Both the position numbers and the translations under genes were made by a program. A stretch of DNA of 64,000 nucleotides from Bacteroidaceae bacterium (lineage in GTDB: Bacteria; Bacteroidota; Bacteroidia; Bacteroidales; Bacteroidaceae): positions 1-64,000 of the forward strand of contig JAFQBB010000038.1 in NCBI GenBank assembly GCA_017416805.1. Reading direction: 5' to 3'. The notes under the pieces were generated by a model. It ran no database searches and was not told where the DNA came from. It worked only from the letters and a program-made list of their open reading frames with translations. This document shows, one piece after another, positions 43,201 through 51,900 of this stretch; the first letter of the stretch is position 1, and each line of letters begins with the position of its first letter.

Positions 43201-43578
43201 GTCGAGCTTCTTGGCCGAGATTTCCACCTCCTGTATCTGGGTGGCCTCTGACGACATTTCAATGTTCTGCACCTTCTGTCCCTTGTAGGGGATGCGTTGG
43301 GTCTTCATTCCGATGAACGAATAAACCACAGTCAGGTTCTTCTCTCCTTCGGGTATTTCGAGAATGTATTTTCCAAACATGTCTGTGATGACTCCATTCA
43401 GGGTACGTCCCTGATTGTTTTCCACATAGACATTGACACCCGGTATTTCACCCATGTTGTCCTTGACCACACCGGTCAGGACCTGCTGGGCCAGCATCTG
43501 CTGAACCATGAGCACCATCAGCAGGGCACAGGTTCCAAGCACCTTCTTGGTGCGGCTGGTAGTCGTTGATATTGCCAT
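40300..43578 (-). CDS. SusC/RagA-family TonB-dependent transporter (first pair)
   Basis: 1092 residues. The signal peptide ends around LAQ (about 31). Carboxypeptidase-regulatory domain (LTGVVKDNMGEIPGVNVYVEN). Plug: IRIRGMNTLSSSAEPLFVIDGVP and the standard VLKDASATAIWGAKGANGV. The barrel ends in IRISTGINLNF. It imports oligosaccharide across the outer membrane with SusD, powered by TonB-ExbBD. It lies 13 bp after the first FAS1 gene. Confidence 0.95.
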   Translation of the reverse strand: MAISTTTSRTKKVLGTCALLMVLMVQQMLAQQVLTGVVKDNMGEIPGVNVYVENNQGRTLNGVITDMFGKYILEIPEGEKNLTVVYSFIGMKTQRIPYKGQKVQNIEMSSEATQIQEVEISAKKLDRNEFGISAREMVSSTQKIEMKELVETVPVSTVEEALQGQLAGVDITMGGDPGARSAIRIRGMNTLSSSAEPLFVIDGVPVQTDMSDDFDLQNANEEDLGALLGISPSDIESVEVLKDASATAIWGAKGANGVLMINTKKGVVGKTRFSFSSKYTLKFEPNTIPMLDGDQYTALMQDAIWNAADYVGYSNANDYLRLLFDTPEIGYDPKWQYFDEFNVSTDWLDAVRQNTSTWENTFSMSGGGEKATYRLSLGYISEGGTTVGTSLDRFNTSLRVDYNFSKKLKFGANFSFSDVSKDANWNNNVRSEAFKKMPNKSPYVIGSNGEPTGDYFVYQTSDWEGTFNGKNNFNPVAMANEAINHTDSRSTKIILDTKYKILPELTYSAYASLSMSSTKVQKFLPQSVTGVAWNSEYANLGYDSNSKSLSIQTENRLNYIKNWRENTHQVIASAVFRTSQSNSSSYASSTSGMASSDLSDPIVSPAVQEMSSGESEGRSYSGVALVNYSLMRRFVLQASLAIEGNTAFGRSMRTGYFPGAGVSWNIQNEPWLRKAHESWLDELKLRFSYGESGNAPKGNSVYLGAFAAGDPYMNMSSITPTRMQLDKLKWETSKEYNVGFNFSAFDSRWSVVVDYYDKRTSDLLQKNVTIPSTTGYSTIKYFNSGEIQNQGIEFRTDITFFKNKDWNVTGSFNAARNRSKILEMPVNMSEASYVEGSTDMKNGTYAARVIVGQPIGGFYGYRYKGVYSTQEDTYARTADGTIMRDVGGNPVIMRNGAEICYPGDAIYEDINHDGVINHYDIVYLGNSQPILTGGANFTVRYKAWSLRASFHGRFGQSIVNSTRMNNESMYGKSNQSTAVLRRWRSEGDVTDIPRALYNEGLNYLGSDRFVEEANYIRLKTLTVNYNLPKRMCKSIGVQSLGVFVTGYNLFTWTDYSGQDPEVKTPSSAFDYAEDTAQTPSAIRISTGINLNF

Positions 43579-43591
43579 ATCTCTTTATTCC

Positions 43592-45931
43592 TTATTTTAA
43601 TAATCCATCAATAATGTGCATCGAACCGTCGGCAAAACAGAAGGGCAGACAGCCATAGTCCTCAACCACCCGGCAGGGAGTGGTATTCTCGCCATCTTTC
43701 AGAACAATGGAGAGTCCGCTGCCATCGTCGGTGTAAAGCAAGGTAGAACGGACAGGCACCTTGTTGTTCGTATTGGTCCCGTCGTCTTCAAGCTGAGCCA
43801 GACTGTAATATTCGCCCGACTTCATTTCCGAACCCACGTACGGACAAGTGGGAATAGCGGCAGCATCGACAAAGAACGACTTCAAGAAACTCTGCAACTC
43901 CTCGGGGTAACGCACCGTCAAAGTAAGTCCATTAGAGCCCTTTCTGTAGGCCAACACTCCTGGCACATTTCTTCTTGATAAGGCTTCATACAACACCTCG
44001 TTGGAGGGGATAAAGGCAATGTATCGCCCGGCCCCCTCAAACAGGGACACGTTATTTCCATCCACCATATTGGCGGCTGCCAGCAGTTTCGAGAAGACGT
44101 AGTAGGGATAGCGTTCGTCGTTGCATACAGCCAGACGCTTTTGCAAATTGTCCTCGACTATGGAAGTGCCCAACAGACCCTTCAAGTTGGTAGCATCGTA
44201 GGTATAAACCTTTCCGTTGCTCCATGCCGTACCGTCGTTTGTCAGCACCTCGGAAAGTGGAGCAAAGGGATTGACAACCTCATGGCCTGATTCCATCGGT
44301 TCCAACAACTGATTGAAGCGGCTGGAGTAGGTAATCTCTCCGTCGCGCACAAACCAATAGCGGTATGGCTTAGCCAAAGGCACCACTTGAGTCCCCTCGG
44401 CCATCAAGTCGTACTCGCCAATGGCATAATGAGTAGAGACAATTTCGGAAAGAGCAGAATTGCTGAGCGAAGCGGCCGTACCGTCTGCTTCCACAGTTTG
44501 CAGGCTGTTGCCGTTTGCATACTCCATCAAGTGGATATCTTCAAGGGCAAAAGTGGCTTCGGAAGGCATCAGCACGGTATAGGCCAACTTGTCTGAGGCC
44601 AAAGCTACCAGAGTCTCCTCGTCGGCATGAAGGGCATAGAGGAATGGCAGGTAGTTACGGTCGGAGAAGGCCGGACCCGTTACGGCATCGAACAGGCGGG
44701 GAGCCTGGAACTGCCCGACCCCGTAGAATGCACCGTTTGTACAGATTGTGCGGTCCTCTATCTCCGCGGGATTGAAGTTGTACTTCATTCCCCAACGGTT
44801 CAGGGCCTTGCCCGATGTAATCTCCTCAGGGAAGATGATTGAACCGCTATTGACACACTCGGCCAGCAGATACTGTACCACCAGTCTGTCCAGCGACTCC
44901 AAGTCGGCATACCCGTTTCCTGCCCAATAGGAGTCAAAGAAGTCGGCCAATGCCTCGTTGGTAGGGGCGAACAGGCTGTATGCCTTGTAGGCCAATGTGT
45001 CGAGGCGCACATAGTCGGTTGTAGGCCAATCCATTGCTATAGGAGCAAGCGGTTCGGCATGACTGTGTACAAACAGGGAGTCGGCACCCAAGGCCTCGCC
45101 ATAGTCGGCGGTCAGAGTGGCATCGTAGATATATTCCGAGAAACGGTCGTACAACGAAAGGAAACGACTGTACTCCGGATGTTCCAACAGATGTCCGTGA
45201 AGGGTCTCTTCCGGCTCCAGCACCTTGTCAATCTTGTATATATACCCGTTGGAAGTAGGCACGGCATACTTTTCGACCGTGGCTCCGGCAATATTGAAGC
45301 CATCATCTCCCGTCCACAACGAACTGGGGTAGAAGTATTCATAGTTCGACTTGGCATCGATACCCTTGGTCTTGAAGAAGAGATGAGAAAAAACCGGAAC
45401 AAAACGTTCCTGGTGATAGATGGTAATCTCTTTGCCCGTGGTGGGGTGTATGGCCTTGGTTGTGGGTGCCGACGAGTGTGAACGGAACTTGTAGTAGAGT
45501 CCCTTGTCGGTCATGGTGGCCGTATCTGTATTGGTGGCTATCTGCCCTTCGGGACGGAAATTCTCCATCTTGCTCTTGTTGTACGAGTAGTAGAGCAGGT
45601 GATACCCTACCAACTCCTGCAACTCTTCCTTGGACATATCCCCTATCGAGGCATAGCCATGTTCCTGCAGGTAAGTGTTCATGGCCTCATCGTCGGGAGC
45701 CAACGTAGTGGTGATACCTTTCCCGTAGAGGTAGGGCTTGAAACCTGCCCGTTCGACCGCTTGAAGGAACGAGTTGTAGTTGCCCGCCTCAGCAAGCATG
45801 TCCCACGTGTTCCCCTTCTGGTCGGGCAATGGCTCGTAGTGTTCTTCCAGTTTGTCGTCGCAACCGGGCGCAAACAGAAGCAGTGCAGCCGAGAACAGCA
45901 GCAACCTGCCCGATGTTTTCATTCTTTTCAT
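43592..45931 (-). CDS. Large lipoprotein with about four FAS1 domains
   Basis: 779 residues from MKRMKTSGRL; an ATG six codons upstream (45949) is possible. The signal ends at APGC (Cys24). Four FAS1-like units can be traced: about 40-190 (FLQAVERAGFKPYLYG; TTTLAPDDEAMNTYL), 215-370 (YSLFAPTNEALADFF), 395-520 (YTVLMPSEATFAL) and 620-779 (IAFIPSNEVLYEAL; GSMHIIDGLL). It is first in the SusCD operon, a position where surface glycan-binding proteins are unusual but known. Possible role: first capture of the glycan, or adhesion to plant particles (inference). Confidence 0.85.
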   Translation of the reverse strand: MKRMKTSGRLLLFSAALLLFAPGCDDKLEEHYEPLPDQKGNTWDMLAEAGNYNSFLQAVERAGFKPYLYGKGITTTLAPDDEAMNTYLQEHGYASIGDMSKEELQELVGYHLLYYSYNKSKMENFRPEGQIATNTDTATMTDKGLYYKFRSHSSAPTTKAIHPTTGKEITIYHQERFVPVFSHLFFKTKGIDAKSNYEYFYPSSLWTGDDGFNIAGATVEKYAVPTSNGYIYKIDKVLEPEETLHGHLLEHPEYSRFLSLYDRFSEYIYDATLTADYGEALGADSLFVHSHAEPLAPIAMDWPTTDYVRLDTLAYKAYSLFAPTNEALADFFDSYWAGNGYADLESLDRLVVQYLLAECVNSGSIIFPEEITSGKALNRWGMKYNFNPAEIEDRTICTNGAFYGVGQFQAPRLFDAVTGPAFSDRNYLPFLYALHADEETLVALASDKLAYTVLMPSEATFALEDIHLMEYANGNSLQTVEADGTAASLSNSALSEIVSTHYAIGEYDLMAEGTQVVPLAKPYRYWFVRDGEITYSSRFNQLLEPMESGHEVVNPFAPLSEVLTNDGTAWSNGKVYTYDATNLKGLLGTSIVEDNLQKRLAVCNDERYPYYVFSKLLAAANMVDGNNVSLFEGAGRYIAFIPSNEVLYEALSRRNVPGVLAYRKGSNGLTLTVRYPEELQSFLKSFFVDAAAIPTCPYVGSEMKSGEYYSLAQLEDDGTNTNNKVPVRSTLLYTDDGSGLSIVLKDGENTTPCRVVEDYGCLPFCFADGSMHIIDGLLK

Positions 45932-45977
45932 TGTAATCTGCGCTATCATGTTTTTATTAATTTTTCATGAATTTGCG

Positions 45978-45985
45978 CAAAATTA
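45978..45985 (-). promoter_or_regulatory. -7 promoter element (TAATTTTG) of the FAS1/SusCD operon
   Basis: Perfect TAnnTTTG on the minus strand, 46 bp before the 45931 start. The seven genes behind it are spaced 12-31 bp apart and probably form one transcript. Confidence 0.5.
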
Positions 45986-46151
45986 CATTTATAGCTATAT
46001 ACTTATATGGATTATTTGTTTCATCGTATGGATTATTTCGCGAAACACTGATTTTATCAGCATTCTGGCCAAATAGAGCGTCCTATCTGCCATTATGTTT
46101 TTATGATACCTCTGCCCCGAAAAACAACAAAAAATCGGACTTTTCCATAAA

Positions 46152-46239
46152 GTTTAAGCCTTATACTTATAATGTTTAAGCCTTATACTTTATAAGTTTA
46201 AGCCTTAAACTTTATAGGTTTAAGCCTTATACTTTTATT
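46152..46239. repeat. Tandem array of four 22-bp units (GTTTAAGCCTTATAC...)
   Basis: GTTTAAGCCTTA begins at 46152, 46174, 46196 and 46218, an exact 22-bp period. Each unit is nearly self-complementary, AAGTTTAAG/CTTATACTT, and the third unit is a perfect dyad (AGTTTAAG-C-CTTAAACT). It lies upstream of the SusCD promoter. Confidence 0.8.
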
Positions 46240-46263
46240 CAAGTAGGCACTTTAATCCCATAA

Positions 46264-46294
46264 AATGCCGTTCGAATGGTGTTCAAACGGCATT
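46264..46294 (-). terminator. Hairpin between BspA-like gene and SusCD operon
   Basis: Arms AATGCCGTTCGAA (46264-46276) and 46282-46294 with one mismatch and a 5-nt loop; a short T-run follows on the minus strand. Confidence 0.45.
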
Positions 46295-46331
46295 CTAAAG
46301 CAGGTTTTCTTGTCGCGAACTGTAGGGGGGG

Positions 46332-46485
46332 TGTCAAAATGCAGCCATTTGTTTTTTTAGGCACGGATTTTTCGCTTTGCTCAAGGGAACTCCGCGGATT
46401 ACACGGATAAATTATAACCGTTCGGGTATAAAAATGAAATATAAATCCGTGCAATCCGTGCCTAAATTTATTTTTGACACACCCC
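46332..46485. repeat. Dispersed hairpin element, copy 4 (divergent arms)
   Basis: Same ends (TGTCAAAATG and TGACACACCC), core (TAAATTATAACC...GGGTATAA) and 26-bp left-arm insert (TTTTCGCTTTGCTCAAGGG) as the others. Its stem is rewritten: TTAGGCACGGAT pairs with ATCCGTGCCTAA, while copies 1-2 use GACGCGGATGACGCGG. The base-paired design is kept. Confidence 0.7.
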
Positions 46486-46573
46486 CGCCTCCGAATCCGC
46501 AATGCCCGATATTGAATCGGACGCTGCACGCAGCGTCCCTACAAGAGGTACGGATGAGAAATCCTCGATTTCT

Positions 46574-46588
46574 TACCGGACACCAATA
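46574..46588 (+). repeat. Dispersed motif TACCGGACACCAATA
   Basis: Reference copy of the 15-base motif seen at 7439, 7681, 13718 and (weak) 20330. Confidence 0.5.
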
Positions 46589-46597
46589 GACGGAAAT

Positions 46598-46629
46598 AAG
46601 AATCCCCGGGGCATACCCCAGAGATTCTT
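46598..46629 (-). terminator. Hairpin after the BspA-like gene
   Basis: Outer stem AAGAATC/GATTCTT (46598-46604, 46623-46629) and inner GGGG/CCCC, about 70 bp beyond the stop at 46698. Confidence 0.5.
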
Positions 46630-46697
46630 TATTGCGATGCAGAAGGCAAACATCTGCCTCGGCATCATTACAGTGTGTATGTAAATACTGAGTTCTT

Positions 46698-48539
46698 TTA
46701 TTCTGTTCCACCAGCAGCCTCTTCTTCGGCTATGATTTCGGACCACTTTGTACCCTCTGCGTTTACCAATTTGATACGTTTTGCATAATCACCACTTTCA
46801 ACTCCTGAAATATTTGTTGTCAGATAATCATAGCCTTCTTTTGTAACATAGACAGGTATAGGTTTACTTGATGTACTGTAAGCTACTTGATATAAGAAAT
46901 TAGACACAGTCGGCATAGATTCAAATGAGAAATTAGTCAAATCAAGTTCTTGCATCAAATTGCATTTACCAAACATATATTCCAAACTCTCAACATTAGA
47001 AATATTAAAACTCCTTACATTTACATTTGTAAGTGCACCTGCTTCACGAAACATCTCTTTCATAGTAGTCACTTTTTCTGTATTGAAATTGCTTAAATCA
47101 AGAGTTGTCAATTTAGAACACTTATAAAATAAACTGCTCATATTCGTTACATTAGTAGTATTGAATCCACTTAAATTAAGAACTGTCAGCCCCGAGCAAC
47201 CACGGAAGAACCGATACATACTCGTAACACTTCCTGTATTAAAGTTACAACCAAAATCTATACCGATTAAAGAAGAAAGGGTATAAAACATTTCCGAACA
47301 GTTGCTATTTGCCATGAACTCTTTAGCCGAAGTGTGAATCTCAAGCCAATCACCATTAGAAACAATATAGGCTGTCGTCCCAGTTGTATTCCCAAAGGTT
47401 GTTTCAGAAGTCTTGGCACTTCCTGCCACAAAACGTACTTTCGTACAATCCCCTAATGCTGCATTCAGATTGGTTTTAAAAGTACTTCCTTTAGGCAACG
47501 TACAAGCAGTCTCGTTCAATTCAGGGATTGTCAGCGTGAATCCATAGAACTCGCCGGCCTGCCAGTCGTAGGTTTCAACTTCGGTCCTGGCCTTCAATTG
47601 TTCACCAGAGAGGGTGTAGAGGGTGTAAGTTCCATCAGTAGTAGTGACACGGACACGCAGATAGGCGTTTTGCAAAGCAGCGTCGGTGCCTAAGGGGAGC
47701 ACCAAGGCATAGGCAAGGTAGCTGCTTGAGGCATCGATAGTTACACCTTCGGAGCCTCCCAACACGGTGGTCACGGCAGTATGGGGAGTCTCAGTACTGT
47801 AAGCCAGACCGCTGGCAGCTGAATAGGTGGCCATAGCCGATGAGAGGGGAGCGGCAATGACACCGTTCGTAGCCTCGACGGCATCGATTGTCACACTCTT
47901 CACGGTAACGGCTGATGCCCCGCTGTTCACAATATTGAAGCCGAGCGTGGCAGGAATGTGATTGAACGCCAAGTTGTTGTCGCCTGCATTCAGTGTGGCT
48001 GTGGCATACATCTGCATGTAGGGTTGCAGGTGCATAAGGTCGCCGCTTGCCGTCTGCGTAAAGCTTGCGGGCATCGGCATCTCTACTGAGAAACCATTGG
48101 CGGTAGTGGTCACTTTATCGCTCGATACGGGGGTTACGGCATGAATGGTCTGTCCGGTAAGAGCTGCGTCCTTGTGGAAACTGTTCACCGTGGTGAAGGT
48201 GGCAGTTCCGGCATTGTCAGTACCCGGCGCGATAGTGAGGTATGAGGCATATTGGGCCTCGCCCACTTCGTCGCCATCAACTTTGTAACTGGGCGTGAAG
48301 GTTCCTTCCGAAACGATGGCACATACCAATTCCGTACCAACCTGGTCCTCGTCCCAAGCAAAGGTCAAGCTGGTTTCTCCATCCACCCAGTGAGCACGTG
48401 TTGCAGTCGTACCGAACACCAATTGTTGCAACTCGGATGCAGCAGGCTTACCAGCCGGTGGCGTCATCTGTGTGGTGTCATCACTGCTACAGCCTGCCAC
48501 TATCGCGGCAGCTGCCAAAAGAAATAGGTTCTTTTTCAT
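46698..48539 (-). CDS. Surface lipoprotein: fimbrillin-like N-terminus plus BspA-type (DUF285) repeats
   Basis: 613 residues. The signal ends at VAGC (Cys17). About 40-340 resembles the fimbrillin (Mfa-like) fold: FGTTATRAHW, ATATLNAGDNNLAFNHIPATLGFNIVNSG, and the YTLYTLSGEQLKARTEVETYDWQAGEFYGFTLTI end. About 425-560 is a row of ~24-residue DUF285 repeats (MYRFFRGCSGLTVLNLSGFNT, MSSLFYKCSKLTTLDLSNFNT, MKEMFREAGALTNVNV). The combination suggests an anchored adhesin. It is preceded 21 bp upstream by a 55-residue gene on the same strand. Confidence 0.82.
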   Translation of the reverse strand: MKKNLFLLAAAAIVAGCSSDDTTQMTPPAGKPAASELQQLVFGTTATRAHWVDGETSLTFAWDEDQVGTELVCAIVSEGTFTPSYKVDGDEVGEAQYASYLTIAPGTDNAGTATFTTVNSFHKDAALTGQTIHAVTPVSSDKVTTTANGFSVEMPMPASFTQTASGDLMHLQPYMQMYATATLNAGDNNLAFNHIPATLGFNIVNSGASAVTVKSVTIDAVEATNGVIAAPLSSAMATYSAASGLAYSTETPHTAVTTVLGGSEGVTIDASSSYLAYALVLPLGTDAALQNAYLRVRVTTTDGTYTLYTLSGEQLKARTEVETYDWQAGEFYGFTLTIPELNETACTLPKGSTFKTNLNAALGDCTKVRFVAGSAKTSETTFGNTTGTTAYIVSNGDWLEIHTSAKEFMANSNCSEMFYTLSSLIGIDFGCNFNTGSVTSMYRFFRGCSGLTVLNLSGFNTTNVTNMSSLFYKCSKLTTLDLSNFNTEKVTTMKEMFREAGALTNVNVRSFNISNVESLEYMFGKCNLMQELDLTNFSFESMPTVSNFLYQVAYSTSSKPIPVYVTKEGYDYLTTNISGVESGDYAKRIKLVNAEGTKWSEIIAEEEAAGGTE

Positions 48540-48560
48540 AGCATGTTCCTCCTAATCCGA

Positions 48561-48728
48561 TTAATCAAACCACCAGGTTTTGTCTGCATCATTGGCCGAA
48601 CCGCTCAGGGTCTGCACTTCGTAATCGCCCGAAGAGGCAAAGCCCTTCTCTACGGCCACTTCAATAATTTCTACGTGCGGAGCTACGTATGCCCCCACCA
48701 TCAATTTGTTTTCTCTAATGTTTTTCAT
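48561..48728 (-). CDS. 55-residue peptide ahead of the BspA-like gene
   Basis: MKNIRENKLMVGAYVAP starts at 48728, followed by HVEIIEVAVEKGFASSGDYE and a tail ending DKTWWFD; stop at 48561-48563. It ends 21 bp before the BspA-like start on the same strand. The VEIIEVAVEKGFASSG core with an acidic/aromatic tail resembles short peptides often found beside fimbrillin-like genes in Bacteroides (from memory). No signal peptide. Function unknown; it may be co-translated leader or a partner of the adhesin. Confidence 0.7.
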   Translation of the reverse strand: MKNIRENKLMVGAYVAPHVEIIEVAVEKGFASSGDYEVQTLSGSANDADKTWWFD

Positions 48729-48793
48729 TCTTTTTGTTTTTTATTTAATCAGTAATTGTTTAAGTCTTGTAAGCTCAACTTTTTTGTAGATTA

Positions 48794-48945
48794 CAGGAGT
48801 TCAGGAGTTACAGGAGTTACAGGAGTTCAGACGATAGTACAGCAAAACTATTGGCTTTAACTCCTAACGGAGCGAAGCGAAGTGATAACTCCTTTAACTC
48901 CCTTTATCTCCCTTTATATCTCTTTAACTCCTTTATCTCCTTATT
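48794..48945. repeat. GGAGTT/AACTCC repeat region
   Basis: A 9-bp tandem run (CAGGAGTTA-like, 48794-48830) is followed by opposite-strand AACTCCTTT/CTCCCTTTAT runs at about 48890-48945, so it can fold back on itself. It uses the same vocabulary as 4466-4524, including GGAGCGAAGCG. It lies between GH2 and the 55-residue gene. Confidence 0.65.
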
Positions 48946-48972
48946 TCCTACTTGCAAAAGCTGAGTAATATT

Positions 48973-51900
48973 TCATTTCACATGCACAAGAAAATCCACT
49001 TCGCGGATACGGAGGTCGCCCCTTCGCGCCTTGGCCACTTTCTCCTCTTGCGCAGCATCCAGTTCTACAATTTGTCCGAAGGCTTCCTGGTCCTTGGCCT
49101 GACCAATCTGACGAATGGTGTAGCGGAGTGCCTTGACGGGGTTCTTAATGTCCAACGACACGTATCCTAACGATTTGGGAGTGGTCCCCTTCCAAACGAC
49201 CACATTGTCACCCTTCTTTCCTATGCCCTCCACGTCTTCAACCAGTTCGGCAGCCACCTCCAACGGATAACTGCGCTGACGCCACCCGGTAAGTTTGATA
49301 CTGATTTCATCAATAGCCGCTGCGTCGGCCAGTTCGAAGGTTATCCAAGCCGTCTGCCGCTTGCCATCGTTACTCCATCCGGAAAGTTCATTGTCATCGA
49401 AAGCTTTCACCTCGGTACCATCGTTGGCAGCACTTTCGGCTTTGACAATATCGACAGTCAGTTTCTTGTCGGTATAGGAAGGTGTAAGCGGTGTTTCGCC
49501 ACGGTCAAGAATACATGGCAATTCACGACCAGCCATGTAAGCAGATAAGCCATTGACCGTTTCAATCGGCTTCGTTTCCCATTGGATAGTCTGTGCAGGT
49601 AACCCCTTAGCCTCAGCCTTGAGAGTAATGACACCGGCCTTGCAGGTAGAGCGCACCAGTACGCGATTCACACCTGCCTCGACAGGAAACATGGTATCCA
49701 GAATGTGATTGTCAAGGTCTCCACTACGAGCAATTCCGCCACGCCATGTAGCTTCGCCCGTAAGAGTCCAGTCAATCATACGGTTGTCGAGCGGGCACCG
49801 ACGACCGTCCTTATCGACCACCTCTACCTCAACCAAAGCCAAGTCGCTTCCATCGGCCTTCATGCCCGTAGGGCTTTGGATGAGTTTGAGACGGAGGGCA
49901 GCAGGTGTGCCAGCCGTACTCAAAGTATATTCTGAAAGGATGTTGCCCTCGGAATCCTTACCTACCGCACGCAACGTGCCGGGTTGGAAAGAAACATTAT
50001 CGAACGAGAATAGGAACGTATGCTTACGTGTGCCCTGTCCAAGTGACTTATTGTTGAGGAAAAGTTCCACCTGCTCGCAGTTTGAAACCACATGGACGGG
50101 CTTCACAATGCCCACCTGATAGTTCCAATGCCCAATAATATAGGTACGCGGGTTTTCGATATCCACCCATCCGTCCCACATTACCTGATGGGCAAAGAAT
50201 CCGTCCTTGGGAATACGCATGGCATCGACCACCCCACTGACACGGTAGTTGAACTCGGAGCGGTCGTGGGTATTCGTTTCGCTGAAGATAATCTTCACCC
50301 CACCCGAAGAGACGCGCTTGCCCATACCGGGACGCAACACGTAATAATCGTTCCAACGCTCAATCTGCTCAATAGTGAGCGAATCCTGATTCTGATTGTA
50401 AGAAGAAGCACTGGCATTGCGATGAAGCGGACCTGCTCCATGCTGATGCCACGGATAGGACCAGTTGTCCCAATACATGCGGTAGCCTTCATCACGGCAA
50501 TACTCCATAGCCCACATAGGGTGTTTGGCACTCTTGTTGAGATAGAGCATCTCTCCTCCATACTCGGCTTCGTCAATATCGAGCATTTCACGACTTCCGA
50601 TGGCACGTCCGCCATAAGGGTCGTACTTGTCACGGATAGCTTTCATCTCAATCATGTGTTCGCGACTGATGCTTTCATTGCCACACTCATAGAAGATGAC
50701 ACTGGGATTGTTGCGGTTATAGATGATAGCATCACGCATCAGTTCGGTGCGCTGCTCCCACTGGCGACCTTGGCAATCCTTTTCGGCATCGCCTGCAGGC
50801 ATGGCTTGAATCAGGCCCACGCGGTCGCACGACTCGATATCCTGCTTGCTGGGAGTGACATGCATCCAACGCACCAGGTTGGCATTGGTCTTCACCATCA
50901 GGTCGTTGGAATAGTCGCTCAACCAGGCCGGTACATCCTGCCCCACGGAAGGCCATTCGTTGGACGAACGTTGGGCAAAGCCCTTGAGTTGGATAACACG
51001 GTCGTTCAACCACACTTTGCCCTCCCCGAAACGGGTTTTTCGGAAACCTGTACGGATAATGACCTCATCGGCCACATCGCCACCTGCTACCAACATGCTC
51101 TTCACGGTGTAAAGATAACCATATCCCCACGACCAGAAGTGCAGGTCGGAAAGACGTTTCTGTGCCTTCACCACAGCTGTATCGCCAGCAGCAACCGTCA
51201 GACTCTTTCCACTGAAACGCGCCACACTCTTTCCTTCGGCATCGAGTACCTCAATTTGAAGTTTCACACGCTGAGGGGTAGCACTGCCGTTAATCACCTG
51301 CGACTCGACATTCACCGTAGCACGGTGCTTTTTAATGTCGTAATCGGTACCATACACATAAGTGCCTACTGTTCCCAAATTGGAATAAAGCGGAAGGGTC
51401 TGATAGACATCGCCCTTGAAATGCAACCACACGTTTTTGGTTATACCTCCGTAATTGACATTGAAATTACGGTTGTTCCACTGATGCTTGGTGTTCGTAG
51501 CTTTTTCGCGGTAATCCCAATCGTTATCAATACGCACGGAGAGTTCGTTGCTTCCCTCCTTCAAGTAGGGAGTCAGATTAAATCCAAACGCCATTACACC
51601 ATTCTCGCTAAGACCTACGTATTTACCATTCAAATAGACTTCGGCCGCCTGACGCACTCCCTCGAACTCGACAAACACCTGCTTGTCCTTAGCCTCAGCT
51701 GGGAGTTCGAAGTGCTTGTACCACCATGACACCGTATCGCGATGACGAGCTATCTCCACACGAAAAGCATCGTCCTCATTGAACGCACGGGGCAAGGAGA
51801 CTGCAACACCCCCCTTACGGGCTTCGGCAGGTACTGCATGGAATTCTTCAGCACTCTTGTCACCAACTATGTAGTGCCAATCCATATTGAAATTGTAACG

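Noticed and set aside
50092-51729. Plus-strand frame of 545 codons
   Set aside because: Antisense to the GH2 gene; composition reflects reversed codons, no start context or domain.
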